Origin: JANNRR01 sp031401675
GTDB taxonomy: Bacteria > Pseudomonadota > Alphaproteobacteria > Rhodobacterales > Rhodobacteraceae
Assembly: GCA_031401675.1 (NCBI GenBank)
Contig: JANNRR010000006.1
Location: 1 to 15,736 of the forward strand
Length of the DNA: 15,736 nt
Reading direction: 5' to 3'
Shown here piece by piece: positions 1-7,708 of this stretch; positions within the stretch are counted from its first letter, which is position 1, and every line of letters starts with the position of its first letter. Made by a program: the position numbers and the translations under genes. The notes beneath the pieces were generated by a model. It saw nothing but the letters and a program-made list of their open reading frames with translations. It ran no database searches and was not told the origin of the DNA.

Positions 1-9
1 GGCTGGCGT

Positions 10-47
10 GGGGGGCGGTGCCCCCCTCGACCCCCCGGGATATTTGA
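10..47. repeat. GC hairpin followed by dispersed-element end
   Basis: Positions 10-16 and 20-26 form a perfect 7-bp G/C stem with a 3-nt loop. Eleven bases later, GGGATATTTGA occurs at 37-47. The same word, preceded by G/C, ends both arms of the large inverted repeat after eno (4989-5050), so this is probably one half of, or a degenerate copy of, the same intergenic element. It is likely the 3' flank (terminator region) of a gene that lies left of the window. That gene is not visible, so the role is inferred. Confidence 0.45.
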
Positions 48-113
48 CCCGGAATCAAGGGCGCAAAATCGGCGCACGTCCGCAGGGCCGACCTGCAATC
101 GGGGAGGAAATCC

Positions 114-1139
114 ATGGAACACCGCCGACTCGGGGCTTCTGGCCTGATGGTGCCGGCTCTGACGCTGGGCACCGGCACCTTTGGCGGCGGCACGGATTTC
201 TTCCGGGCCTGGGGCGCGACCGACGTGGCCGAAGCCACCCGGCTGGTCGATATCTGCCTGGAGGCCGGGCTGTCGATGTTCGACACCGCCGATGTCTATT
301 CCGCCGGTGCTGCCGAGCAGATTCTGGGCGAAGCGGTCAAGGGCCGCCGCGACCGGGTGCTGATCTCGACCAAGGCCACCTTTGCCATGGGCGCGGGCGC
401 CAACCAGCTGGGCTCGTCGCGGCAGTGGCTGATCCAGGCGGTCGAAGGATCGCTGCGCCGGTTGCAGACCGACCATATCGACCTGTTTCAGCTGCACGGC
501 TTCGACGCATTGACGCCGCAGGAAGAGGTGATGGGCACGCTGGACGATCTGGTCCGGGCCGGAAAGATCCGCTATGTCGGCTGTTCGAACTTTTCGGGCT
601 GGCATCTGATGAAATCGCTCGCGGTTTCGGACAGGCACAGCCTGGTCCGGCATGTGGCGCATCAGGCCTATTACTCGCTGATCGGGCGCGATTACGAATG
701 GGACCTGATGCCGTTGGCGCTGGATCAGGGGGTCGGCGCGGTGGTGTGGAGCCCGCTGGGCTGGGGCCGGCTGTCGGGCAAGTACCGCCGCAGCGCGCCG
801 CTGGACGCCGCGTCCCGCGCCGTGCGCACCGCCGATGCCGCGCCGCCGGTCAGCGATGTGCTGCTGTACGGCGTGATCGACGTGCTGGACGCGCTGGCGG
901 CGGAAACCGGCCACAGCGTGGCGCAGATCGCGCTGAACTGGGTGCTGCGCCGCCCCTCGGTCGCCACCGTCATCATCGGCGCGCGCAACGAGGCGCAGTT
1001 GCGCGAAAATCTGGGCGCGGTCGGCTGGTCGCTGGACGCGGCACAGATCGCCCGGCTGGATGCCGCCAGCCAGACGCCGCTGCCTTACCCGAACTGGCAT
1101 CAGGCGGGCTTTCGCAGCCGCAACCCGGCGGCAGTGTAG
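114..1139 (+). CDS. aldo/keto reductase
   Basis: A 341-residue NAD(P)H-dependent oxidoreductase of the aldo/keto reductase superfamily, expected to be a cytosolic (beta/alpha)8 barrel that reduces aldehydes or ketones. The catalytic tetrad is readable: D57 and Y62 in FDTADVY, K87 in ISTKA, and H128 in LFQLHGFD. The later motif YVGCSNFSGW (about 154-163) and the C-terminal IIGARNEAQLRENL segment, which in this family contacts the nicotinamide cofactor phosphate, are also present. The length is normal for the family. The start is the ATG preceded by GGAGGA at a suitable distance. It converges on tyrS with 37 nt between the stop codons. The physiological substrate cannot be told from sequence. 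The family is certain; no gene symbol is justified. Confidence 0.93.
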   Translation: MEHRRLGASGLMVPALTLGTGTFGGGTDFFRAWGATDVAEATRLVDICLEAGLSMFDTADVYSAGAAEQILGEAVKGRRDRVLISTKATFAMGAGANQLGSSRQWLIQAVEGSLRRLQTDHIDLFQLHGFDALTPQEEVMGTLDDLVRAGKIRYVGCSNFSGWHLMKSLAVSDRHSLVRHVAHQAYYSLIGRDYEWDLMPLALDQGVGAVVWSPLGWGRLSGKYRRSAPLDAASRAVRTADAAPPVSDVLLYGVIDVLDALAAETGHSVAQIALNWVLRRPSVATVIIGARNEAQLRENLGAVGWSLDAAQIARLDAASQTPLPYPNWHQAGFRSRNPAAV

Positions 1140-1176
1140 CGCTGGGTTCAGCCCGCCCCGCCCGCCTCGGCAGGGT

Positions 1177-2424
1177 TCACCCGGCCAGCACCACCAGCGC
1201 ATGGCGTTTCTTGCCGGCGGTCAGTTTCACCGGCAACCGCCCGCCGTCGAGCATCAGCCCGGCATCTTCCAGCAACACGTCATCCAGCCGTGCGCCGCCC
1301 TCGGCGATCAGCCGTTTGGCCTCCTTGCCCGATTTCGCAAGGCCCGCCCGCACGATCAGCTGCACGATGGAAATGCCGGTCCCGACATCGGCAGCCTGCA
1401 GCGTCAGGGTCGGCAGGTCATCGCCGACCCCGCCCTGTTCGAACACCTCGTGCGCCGTCGCCGCTGCCGCCACGGCCGCACCCGCGCCGTGGCACATCGT
1501 GGTCACCTCGTTGGCCAGCACGATCTTGGCGGCATTGACCTCTGACCCCGACAGCACCCCCAGCCGGTCGCATTCCGCCACCGGCAGTTCGGTGAACAGC
1601 TTCAGGAACTTGCCGACGTCGGCATCGGCCACGTTGCGCCACCACTGCCAGAACGCGTACGGTGACATCCTGTCCTCGTTCAGCCAGACCGCGCCATCGA
1701 CCGATTTGCCCATCTTCTTGCCATCGGCGCGGGTCACCAGCGGCGTCGTCAGGCCAAAAGCCTCGGCCCCATCGACCCGCCGGATCAGATCGGTGCCCGA
1801 AACGATATTGCCCCACTGATCCGAGCCGCCCATCTGCAGCGCGGTGCCGTGGCGGCGATGCAATTCCAGAAAATCATAGGCCTGCAACAGCATGTAGTTG
1901 AACTCGATGAAGCTCAGCGCCTGTTCGCGGTCCAGCCGCGACTTCACGCTTTCGAACGCCAGAAGCCGGTTCACGGTGAAATGCCGGCCGATGTCGCGCA
2001 GGAAGTCGATGTATTTCAGCTGGTCCAGCCAGTCGGCATTGTTGGGCACCAGCGCGTCGGTAGGGCCGTCGCCATAGGCGATGTAGCGGGCAAACACCCG
2101 TTGGATGCTGGCCGCATTCTCGTTGATCTGCTCGACCGAGATCAGCCGCCGCATCTCGTCCTTGCCCGACGGATCGCCAACCTTGGTGGTGCCACCGCCC
2201 ATCAGGGTGATCGGCCGGTGCCCGGACTTCTGCAACCAGCGCAGCAGCATGATCTGCACCAGATTGCCGATATGCAGCGAACTGGCGGTCAGATCATAGC
2301 CGATGTAACCCGTCACCCGCCCGCCCATCAGCCGTTCGTCGAGCCCCTGCAGATCGGTGCAATCGGCGAAAAAGCCGCGTTCGATGATCACGCTCAGAAA
2401 GTCGGATTTCGGCTGGTAGGTCAT
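1177..2424 (-). CDS. tyrS: tyrosyl-tRNA synthetase
   Basis: Class Ic aminoacyl-tRNA synthetase that charges tRNA-Tyr with tyrosine in the cytosol; 415 residues, usual for the bacterial TyrS type. The HIGH-type signature is HIGN at residues 51-54, and the KMSKS-type loop is KMGKS at 237-241. Between them are the tyrosine/ATP pocket segments GYDLTASSLHIG, GGGTTKVGDPSGK (about 77-89) and QMGGSDQWGN (197-206). The C-terminal part has an S4-like RNA-binding segment (AGLAKSGKEAKRLIAEGGARL). The reading frame stays open for 64 codons upstream, but that stretch overlaps the divergent anmK start and lacks family similarity. The ATG opening MTYQPKSDF matches the usual N-terminus of the family. No strong Shine-Dalgarno is seen, only GGA about 10 nt before the ATG. 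It is divergent from anmK across 64 nt. Confidence 0.97.
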   Translation of the reverse strand: MTYQPKSDFLSVIIERGFFADCTDLQGLDERLMGGRVTGYIGYDLTASSLHIGNLVQIMLLRWLQKSGHRPITLMGGGTTKVGDPSGKDEMRRLISVEQINENAASIQRVFARYIAYGDGPTDALVPNNADWLDQLKYIDFLRDIGRHFTVNRLLAFESVKSRLDREQALSFIEFNYMLLQAYDFLELHRRHGTALQMGGSDQWGNIVSGTDLIRRVDGAEAFGLTTPLVTRADGKKMGKSVDGAVWLNEDRMSPYAFWQWWRNVADADVGKFLKLFTELPVAECDRLGVLSGSEVNAAKIVLANEVTTMCHGAGAAVAAAATAHEVFEQGGVGDDLPTLTLQAADVGTGISIVQLIVRAGLAKSGKEAKRLIAEGGARLDDVLLEDAGLMLDGGRLPVKLTAGKKRHALVVLAG

Positions 2425-2488
2425 CGCGGATCGGTCCAATCTGTCGGGCAGGGCCTCTATATCGACGCGGCCCGGCAAGGGGAAGGGC

Positions 2489-3637
2489 ATGTTGAAACCA
2501 CGCGGACAGGCGGACCCGATCTGGGCGCTTGGCACCATGTCGGGCACCTCGCTCGACGGGGTCGATGCCGCGATGGTTCTGACCGACGGCGTGACGATTG
2601 CGGGCTTCGGTGCCACCGCGTACCGCCCCTATGCGCCGACCGAACGCGACACCATCCGCCGGGCCTTCGGCCAGTGGCCGGGCGACCCCGATGTGCCCGC
2701 TGCCGCCGAAATCGTCGAAACCGCGCATGCCGCGCTGCTTGCCGGGATTTCGGGGGCGGCGCTGATCGGCTTTCACGGCCAGACGCTGGCCCACGACCCG
2801 CAGGGGCTGGGCCCGCGCGGGCGCGCCACGCATCAGACCGGCGACGGCGCACTGCTGGCCGAGGTGCTCGGTCTGCCGGTGGTCTGGGATTTCCGCAGCA
2901 ACGACGTGGCCCTGGGCGGGCAGGGCGCGCCCTTGGCACCTTTCTTTCACTTCGCCTGCGCCAAGTGGATCGGGGCCAGCGATCCCCTGGTGTTTCTCAA
3001 CCTCGGCGGCGTCGGCAATGTCACCTGGGTCGATCCGCGTTACCCCGTGCCCGAAAGCCCCGGGGCCTGCCTCGCCTTCGACACCGGCCCTGCCAACGCG
3101 CCGCTGAATGACCTGATGCTGGCGCGGCGCGGGCTGGCGCAGGACGACAACGGCGCGTTGGCCGCCACGGGCACCGCCGATCTGACCGTGATCGAAGGCT
3201 TTCTGACCCACCCGTATTTCTACAAGGTGCCGCCGAAGTCTCTGGACCGCAACGATTTTCCCGGCCTTGTCCAATCCGTCGCCCACCTTGGCGATGCCGA
3301 CGCCGCCGCCACGCTGACCCGTGCCATCGCCGCAGCCGTCGCGCGCGGTACCGAGCATTTTCCCGCCCCGCCTGCCCACATCCTCGTCACCGGCGGCGGC
3401 CGCCACAACGCCACCCTGATGCGGCTCTTGGCCGAAGCCCTGGCCGCGCCGGTGGACCCGGTCGAGGCGGCCGGCCTCGACGGCGACATGCTGGAAGCCC
3501 AGGCCTTCGCCTACCTTGCCGTCCGCGTCGTGCGCGGCCTGCCGACCTCGTGTCCCACCACCACCGGCGTCGGCGCGGCGGTCGGCGGCGGCCGCATCAG
3601 CCGCCCCGCAACGCTTCAGAGCCTGCGCGCCAGATAG
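2489..3637 (+). CDS. anmK: anhydro-N-acetylmuramic acid kinase
   Basis: Cytosolic kinase of peptidoglycan recycling that cleaves the 1,6-anhydro ring of anhMurNAc and phosphorylates it to MurNAc-6-phosphate using ATP. The 382-residue protein has the family signature GTMSGTSLDGVD at 15-26, FHGQT at 95-99, DFRSNDVALGGQGAPL beginning at 134, NLGGVGNVTW at 171-180, the FDTGPAN segment (197-203) and a TGGGRHN nucleotide-binding motif near the C-terminus, as in the ASKHA-fold AnmK family. The ATG is preceded by AAGGGGAAGGG, a plausible ribosome site. The gene is divergent from tyrS; in E. coli anmK also lies in the tyrS neighbourhood (known gene order), which supports the call. Its last 22 bp overlap the 3' end of the convergent desaturase gene. 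Confidence 0.96.
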   Translation: MLKPRGQADPIWALGTMSGTSLDGVDAAMVLTDGVTIAGFGATAYRPYAPTERDTIRRAFGQWPGDPDVPAAAEIVETAHAALLAGISGAALIGFHGQTLAHDPQGLGPRGRATHQTGDGALLAEVLGLPVVWDFRSNDVALGGQGAPLAPFFHFACAKWIGASDPLVFLNLGGVGNVTWVDPRYPVPESPGACLAFDTGPANAPLNDLMLARRGLAQDDNGALAATGTADLTVIEGFLTHPYFYKVPPKSLDRNDFPGLVQSVAHLGDADAAATLTRAIAAAVARGTEHFPAPPAHILVTGGGRHNATLMRLLAEALAAPVDPVEAAGLDGDMLEAQAFAYLAVRVVRGLPTSCPTTTGVGAAVGGGRISRPATLQSLRAR

Positions 3638-4500
3638 CCCCTGCTGAATTCCACGTACCCCGCCGCCGTCACCCGCAACTCCGCCCGCATCAGCCCGTGC
3701 AACTCCGGCAACCGGTGAAACGGCACCGCAGGCATCACATGATGCTCGACATGATAGGGCATGTTCCACGCCAGAAACCGCACCAGGGCCGTGGTGAACA
3801 CCGTCCGGGTGTTCTCGAACATGTTGGCCACATAATGGCAATCGCCATGCTCGGCCAACAGATACAGCCGCAGGACCGGCTGCCCCAGCAGCACCGGCAC
3901 CAGCCACAGCCACAACAGCGCCGGGCTGACGATCAGGCTGGCCAGCGCCACAATATAGACGGCGCACATCCAGCGCGCCCCGCGCATCAGTCGCGGCAGG
4001 GCAGCGACGGGCAGAAACTCCGCGCGCTCCCGACCCACAGCCAGCCGCCCAAGCAGCAGCAGCCCCGCCCGCCAATAGGACAGGCCCGACACGTGCAACA
4101 GCCACTGCCCCGGCGTATCCGGTTTCGGTGCCGCCAGTTCCGGATCCAGCCCCGGAACATTGGTATGACGGTGATGCGCCAGATGGAAATAGCGAAACCA
4201 GCCGAACGGCAGCAGCAGCAGCACCCCGCAAAGCCGCCCCACTACCTCGTTAAGCCGCATCGACGCGAACGGCGTCTTGTGGGTGCATTCATGTTCCAGC
4301 GTGAACAGGAACACGATCAGCACACCCTGCAGCGGCAACAAGAGCGGCCACAGCGGCACCCGCGCCGCGATCAGCGCGCCCACCCCGACGATCAGCCCGA
4401 AGTGCCCGGCCAGATGCCACAGCCCGGCCCGATCCGACCGCTCGGTCAGTCCGGCCTTGGTGGCCGCAGGCAGAGACGACAGAAACGCGCGGTGATCCAT
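3616..4500 (-). CDS. fatty acid desaturase family membrane protein
   Basis: A 294-residue integral membrane di-iron protein of the fatty acid desaturase/hydroxylase superfamily. Its three histidine boxes are intact: HECTH at 70-74, HLAHHRH at 106-112 and HVEHH at 250-254, with a further AEHGDC at 217-222. Hydrophobic stretches at about 32-67, 84-100 and 176-214 flank the boxes as expected for a four-helix membrane topology. The substrate (acyl lipid, carotenoid or other) cannot be read from the sequence. A TTG six codons upstream is open, but the ATG giving MDHRAFLSSL is preferred as the typical family start; neither has a clear Shine-Dalgarno. It follows the cupin gene by 41 nt on the same strand, so co-transcription is likely. 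It overlaps anmK tail-to-tail by 22 bp. Confidence 0.88.
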   Translation of the reverse strand: MDHRAFLSSLPAATKAGLTERSDRAGLWHLAGHFGLIVGVGALIAARVPLWPLLLPLQGVLIVFLFTLEHECTHKTPFASMRLNEVVGRLCGVLLLLPFGWFRYFHLAHHRHTNVPGLDPELAAPKPDTPGQWLLHVSGLSYWRAGLLLLGRLAVGRERAEFLPVAALPRLMRGARWMCAVYIVALASLIVSPALLWLWLVPVLLGQPVLRLYLLAEHGDCHYVANMFENTRTVFTTALVRFLAWNMPYHVEHHVMPAVPFHRLPELHGLMRAELRVTAAGYVEFSRGYLARRL

Positions 4501-4541
4501 CGCCCGAGCTTGCCGCAACCCGGCGCTGCGGGCAAGCGCCG

Positions 4542-4961
4542 CTAGCCCGGGATGTCAAACCCGGGGCCCGCCAGTTCGAAGCCCTCGAACCGAAAGCCCG
4601 GCGATACCGTGCAACTGACCAGCGTCCAGTCGCCGCTGCTCTGCGCCGCCTGCCACCAGCCTTGCGGCACGATCACCTGCGGCAGGGCGCCGCCCGCCAG
4701 ATCAACCCCCAGCACAACCCGTTGCAGCGGTCCCGCCACGTCGGCCGCCATCCGCAGCACAAGTGGTGCCCCGGCATGATAGTGCCAGATTTCGACCGCA
4801 TCGACCCGATGCCAGTGGCTGCGCTCGCCCGCTTTCAGCAGGAAATAGATGCAGGTTCCGACCGGCCGCCCCGGCCCATCGGCCACCCAGGTCTGCCGGT
4901 ACCAGCCCCCCTCGGGGTGCGGCTTCAGGTCCAGAAAAGCGATGATGCCGTCAGCATCCAT
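4542..4961 (-). CDS. DUF985-type cupin protein
   Basis: A small single-domain cupin of 139 residues resembling the DUF985 (YML079-like) family, whose biochemical role is poorly known. The sequence shows the N-terminal HPEGGWYRQTW motif (15-25) and a cupin metal/ligand core SHWHRVDAVEIWHYHAG with H49, H51, E57, H60 and H62. A second motif, VPQGWWQAA, fits the second cupin strand block. The end GFRFEGFELA is also typical of the family. The ATG is supported by AAGGAG at good spacing on the minus strand. It is the first gene of a probable pair with the desaturase. It lies 102 nt downstream of the eno stop, separated by a large inverted repeat, so it may have its own promoter in that gap or depend on read-through. 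Function is not assigned. Confidence 0.88.
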   Translation of the reverse strand: MDADGIIAFLDLKPHPEGGWYRQTWVADGPGRPVGTCIYFLLKAGERSHWHRVDAVEIWHYHAGAPLVLRMAADVAGPLQRVVLGVDLAGGALPQVIVPQGWWQAAQSSGDWTLVSCTVSPGFRFEGFELAGPGFDIPG

Positions 4962-4988
4962 CCCTCTGCTCCTTGGATTTCTTCTTTT

Positions 4989-5050
4989 CTCAAATATCCC
5001 CGCCGGAGGCTCCCGCCCAGCCGCCGGAGCCTTCGGCGGGGGTATTTGAG
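4989..5050. repeat. Large inverted repeat between eno and the cupin gene
   Basis: Arms of 25 nt (4989-5013 and 5026-5050) flank a 12-nt loop. Twenty-three of 25 pairs are Watson-Crick; the other two (4997/5042 and 5006/5033) would be U-G wobbles in plus-strand RNA but A-C mismatches in the minus-strand eno transcript. Both ends carry the (G)GGATATTTGA/G type word also seen at 37-47. It begins 14 nt after the eno stop, so it is a natural candidate for eno transcript termination or 3'-end protection. In the eno reading direction, however, the stem is followed by A-rich rather than U-rich sequence, so it is not a textbook intrinsic terminator. Confidence 0.8.
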
Positions 5051-5063
5051 CGAAAAAGGAGCC

Positions 5064-6341
5064 TCAGCCGCGCAGGATGCCGGCCCCGGCATAGACCGCC
5101 GTTTCGCCCAGCATCTCCTCGATCCTTATCAGCTGGTTGTATTTCGCCAGCCGGTCCGAGCGCGACAGCGAGCCGGTCTTGATCTGGCCGCAGTTGGTCG
5201 CCACCGCCAGATCGGCAATCGTGGCATCCTCTGTCTCGCCCGAGCGGTGGCTCATCACGCAGGTGTAGCCCGCACGGTGTGCCATGCTGACGGCGGCCAG
5301 GGTTTCTGTCAGGGTGCCGATCTGGTTGACCTTGACCAGCAGCGAATTGGCGCAGCCCTGCTTGATGCCGTCGGCCAGCCGCGCCGGGTTGGTGACGAAC
5401 AGATCGTCGCCGACCAGTTGCAGCTTGCCGCCCAGCGTTTCGGTCAGCAGTTTCCAGCCGGCCCAGTCATCCTCGGAACAGCCATCCTCGATCGAGATGA
5501 TCGGATAGTCGGCGGCCAAAGCGGCAAGGTAGGCCACGTTTTCCGCCGGGGTAAAGCTTTTGCCCTCACCCGCCATCACGTATTTTCCGCCCTTGAAATA
5601 CTCGGTCGCGGCGCAGTCAAGCGCCAGATGGATGTCGTGGCCGGGCTTGTAGCCCGCCTTTTCGATGGCCTTCAGGATAAAGTCCAGCGCTGCGCGCGCG
5701 GTGGAAAGCGCCGGGGCAAAGCCGCCCTCGTCGCCGATCCCGGTGCTGAAGCCCGCCGCCGACAGCTCTTTCTTCAGGGTGTGGAACACTTCCGACCCCA
5801 TCCGCACCGCCTCGCGGATGTTTTTGGCCGCCACCGGCATGATCATGAATTCCTGAATGTCGATGGGGTTGTCGGCATGTTGCCCGCCGTTGATGATGTT
5901 CATCATCGGCACCGGCAGCACATGCGCCGAGGTGCCGCCGACATAGCGGTAAAGCGGCTGCGAGGTGAAATCGGCAGCCGCCTTTGCCACCGCCAGCGAC
6001 ACGCCCAGAATGGCGTTCGCCCCCAGCCGGCCCTTGTTGGGCGTGCCGTCCAGTTCGATCATCGTGCGGTCGATAGCCACTTGTTCGGTCGCATCGAACC
6101 CCACCAGCGCCTCGGCCAGTTCGCCGTTCACCGCCGCCACCGCCTCCAGCACACCCTTGCCCAGATAGCGTTTCTTGTCGCCATCGCGCTTTTCCACCGC
6201 CTCGTGCGCGCCGGTGGACGCCCCCGACGGTACGGCAGCGCGGCCCATGTTGCCGTCTTCCAGGATCACATCCACCTCGACCGTCGGGTTGCCCCGGCTG
6301 TCGAGAATTTCGCGGCCGATGATGTCGATGATCGTGCTCAT
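5064..6341 (-). CDS. eno: enolase
   Basis: Cytosolic glycolytic enzyme that interconverts 2-phosphoglycerate and phosphoenolpyruvate with Mg2+; also a frequent RNA degradosome partner in bacteria (known for the family, not shown here). The 425-residue product has all hallmarks: REILDSRGNPTVEVDV near the N-terminus, the PSGASTGAHEAVE loop, MNIINGGQHADN, QEFMIMPV, GDEGGFAP, the metal-ligand SIEDGCSEDDW, GDDLFVTN, the catalytic-lysine region LVKVNQIGTLTE and MSHRSGETED. The frame is open for 19 codons upstream, but MSTIIDIIGREILDSRG is the family start and is preceded by CGGAG. The DMT gene ends 37 nt upstream on the same strand, so eno may be read from fur or from a promoter inside the DMT gene. 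A large inverted repeat follows the stop. Confidence 0.98.
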   Translation of the reverse strand: MSTIIDIIGREILDSRGNPTVEVDVILEDGNMGRAAVPSGASTGAHEAVEKRDGDKKRYLGKGVLEAVAAVNGELAEALVGFDATEQVAIDRTMIELDGTPNKGRLGANAILGVSLAVAKAAADFTSQPLYRYVGGTSAHVLPVPMMNIINGGQHADNPIDIQEFMIMPVAAKNIREAVRMGSEVFHTLKKELSAAGFSTGIGDEGGFAPALSTARAALDFILKAIEKAGYKPGHDIHLALDCAATEYFKGGKYVMAGEGKSFTPAENVAYLAALAADYPIISIEDGCSEDDWAGWKLLTETLGGKLQLVGDDLFVTNPARLADGIKQGCANSLLVKVNQIGTLTETLAAVSMAHRAGYTCVMSHRSGETEDATIADLAVATNCGQIKTGSLSRSDRLAKYNQLIRIEEMLGETAVYAGAGILRG

Positions 6342-6378
6342 GGGGTGCTCCGAAGGCTGGGATAGGGGTTCGGAGCCT

Positions 6379-7281
6379 CTATACCGGGCGGCTGGCAACA
6401 GGGGAAGCCCGCATGCCGCGCTGCACCCGAGCCTCGCGCAGCAGGGTGTAAAGCCCCGATGCCGTCACCAGCGCCAGACCCGCCAGCATCAGCCCGTCGA
6501 CCCTCTCGCCCAGCACCAGCACGCCCAGTGCCAGCGCGAACACCAGCCGCGAATAGCGAAACGGCACCACCACCGCGCTTTCGCCGATCCGCAGTGCCAG
6601 CGTCAGCGTGTAATAGAACACGATCCCCAGCACCTGCGCGCCCGCCAGCATCGCCCAGTCGCCCGGGCCCGGCCAGACCAGCGGTTGCCCGAGCAGGACG
6701 AACAGGATCACGCCGGACGGGATCGACAGGCCATAGCCCCAGAATGCCAGTTGCAGCGTCGAAATCGCCGCCGATGTCGCCCGCGTCGCCAGGTCTCGCG
6801 CCGCCAGCGCCACCACGGCGATCACCGACAGCCAGACCGCCGGGTCAAAGCCCGCAGCCCCCGGCCGCAGGATCAGCATCACCCCGGCCAGGCCGACAAG
6901 CGTCGCGCCCCAGCGCCGCCAGCCCACCGCCTCGCGCAGCACCACCGCCGCGCCGATGGTCACCAGCAAAGGTGCTGCCTGCAGCACCGACGACACCAGC
7001 GACAGCGGCAGCAGGGTCAGCGCCGTCAATCCGGTCATGGTCGCGATCATCTCGGCGCCGTTGCGCAAGAGCACCGGGCGCGAAGTCAGAACCGGGGTCC
7101 ACAATGACCGGCGGAGCGCGACCGAAACGGCGGCGAAAAAACCGGCACCGCCGACCCCCAGCATCATCAGCAGCTGCCCGACCGGCACCGTGCCCGACAC
7201 CTGCTTGATCAGCAGGTCCTCCAGCGAAAACCCGGCCATGGTCGCGACCATCAACAGGCTCGCCCGGAAATTGTCGGTCAT
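6379..7281 (-). CDS. EamA/DMT-family transporter
   Basis: A 300-residue polytopic inner-membrane protein of the drug/metabolite transporter superfamily. It consists of two EamA-like halves, with roughly ten hydrophobic helices. The first half includes the LTLLPLSLVSSVLQAAPLLVTIGA segment and GWRRWGATLVGLAGVMLILRPG, the typical end of an EamA repeat. The second half ends GERVDGLMLAGLALVTASGLYTLLRE. The substrate is unknown; the family exports or imports amino acids, SAM and other metabolites. The ATG lies 10 nt after the fur stop with no strong Shine-Dalgarno, suggesting translational coupling to fur. eno follows 37 nt downstream. Whether transport relates to metal control is speculative. It is not a close duplicate of the second EamA gene at 7851-8804. 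Confidence 0.9.
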   Translation of the reverse strand: MTDNFRASLLMVATMAGFSLEDLLIKQVSGTVPVGQLLMMLGVGGAGFFAAVSVALRRSLWTPVLTSRPVLLRNGAEMIATMTGLTALTLLPLSLVSSVLQAAPLLVTIGAAVVLREAVGWRRWGATLVGLAGVMLILRPGAAGFDPAVWLSVIAVVALAARDLATRATSAAISTLQLAFWGYGLSIPSGVILFVLLGQPLVWPGPGDWAMLAGAQVLGIVFYYTLTLALRIGESAVVVPFRYSRLVFALALGVLVLGERVDGLMLAGLALVTASGLYTLLREARVQRGMRASPVASRPV

Positions 7282-7291
7282 CGTGCCGGGC

Positions 7292-7708
7292 CTATCCGCC
7301 CTTTTTCTGCGGCACGCCGTAAAGCTCCAGCCGGTGCCCCATCAGCCGGTAGCCCAGCCGCCGGGCGATCCGGTCCTGCAGCGCCTCGATCTCCGCATCG
7401 ACAAATTCGATCACCGCGCCGGAATTCATGTCGATCAGGTGATCGTGATGCTCGCGCTCGGCGTCCTCGTAGCGCGCCCTGCCGTCGCCGAACTCCAGCT
7501 TGTCCAGCAGGCCGGACTCCTCGAACAGCTTGACGGTGCGGTAGACCGTGGCGATCGAAATGCGCGGATCGATCGCGACCGCGCGGGCATGCAGCTTTTC
7601 GACATCGGGATGGTCGTCCGACTCCTCGATGACGGTCGCGATCACCCGGCGCTGGTCGGTCAGCCGCAGGCCCTTGGCGACACTCCGCGCGATGATGCTC
7701 TCTGTCAC
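7292..7708 (-). CDS. Fur/Mur-family metalloregulator
   Basis: A 138-residue Fur-superfamily transcription factor with a winged-helix DNA-binding half (LRLTDQRRVIATVIEE; recognition helix around ISIATVYRTVKLFEESG, 50-66) and a dimerisation half. Regulatory metal-site ligands are present in standard positions: H33, E81, H88 and H90 in HHDH (87-90), with E108 and H125 as the second set. There is no cysteine at all, so the structural CxxC zinc sites of enterobacterial Fur are absent. This is usual for alphaproteobacterial Fur/Mur proteins, which sense manganese or iron. Irr is less likely because HHDHLID is the Fur/Mur form. The start is GTG, preceded by AGGGGGA; the ATG two bases upstream is out of frame and runs directly into TGA. 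It heads a tight minus-strand cluster with the DMT gene and eno and is divergent from the plus-strand EamA gene. Confidence 0.93.
   Translation of the reverse strand: MTESIIARSVAKGLRLTDQRRVIATVIEESDDHPDVEKLHARAVAIDPRISIATVYRTVKLFEESGLLDKLEFGDGRARYEDAEREHHDHLIDMNSGAVIEFVDAEIEALQDRIARRLGYRLMGHRLELYGVPQKKGG

Noticed and set aside
8..1819. Very long plus-strand open frame of 603 codons
   Set aside because: It is a +1 shadow of the aldo/keto reductase and runs antisense through tyrS; the translation is low-complexity Arg/Pro/Gly-rich without family motifs.
2456..2461. CTATAT between tyrS and anmK as a -10 element
   Set aside because: No matching -35 at the right distance on either strand.
2294..4231. 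645-codon minus-strand open frame
   Set aside because: It lies antisense to anmK and out of frame with tyrS and the desaturase, which carry clear motifs; long shadow frames are expected at this GC content.
4662..6365. 567-codon plus-strand open frame opposite eno and the cupin
   Set aside because: The codons mirror the real minus-strand genes; no start signal and no recognisable protein motif.
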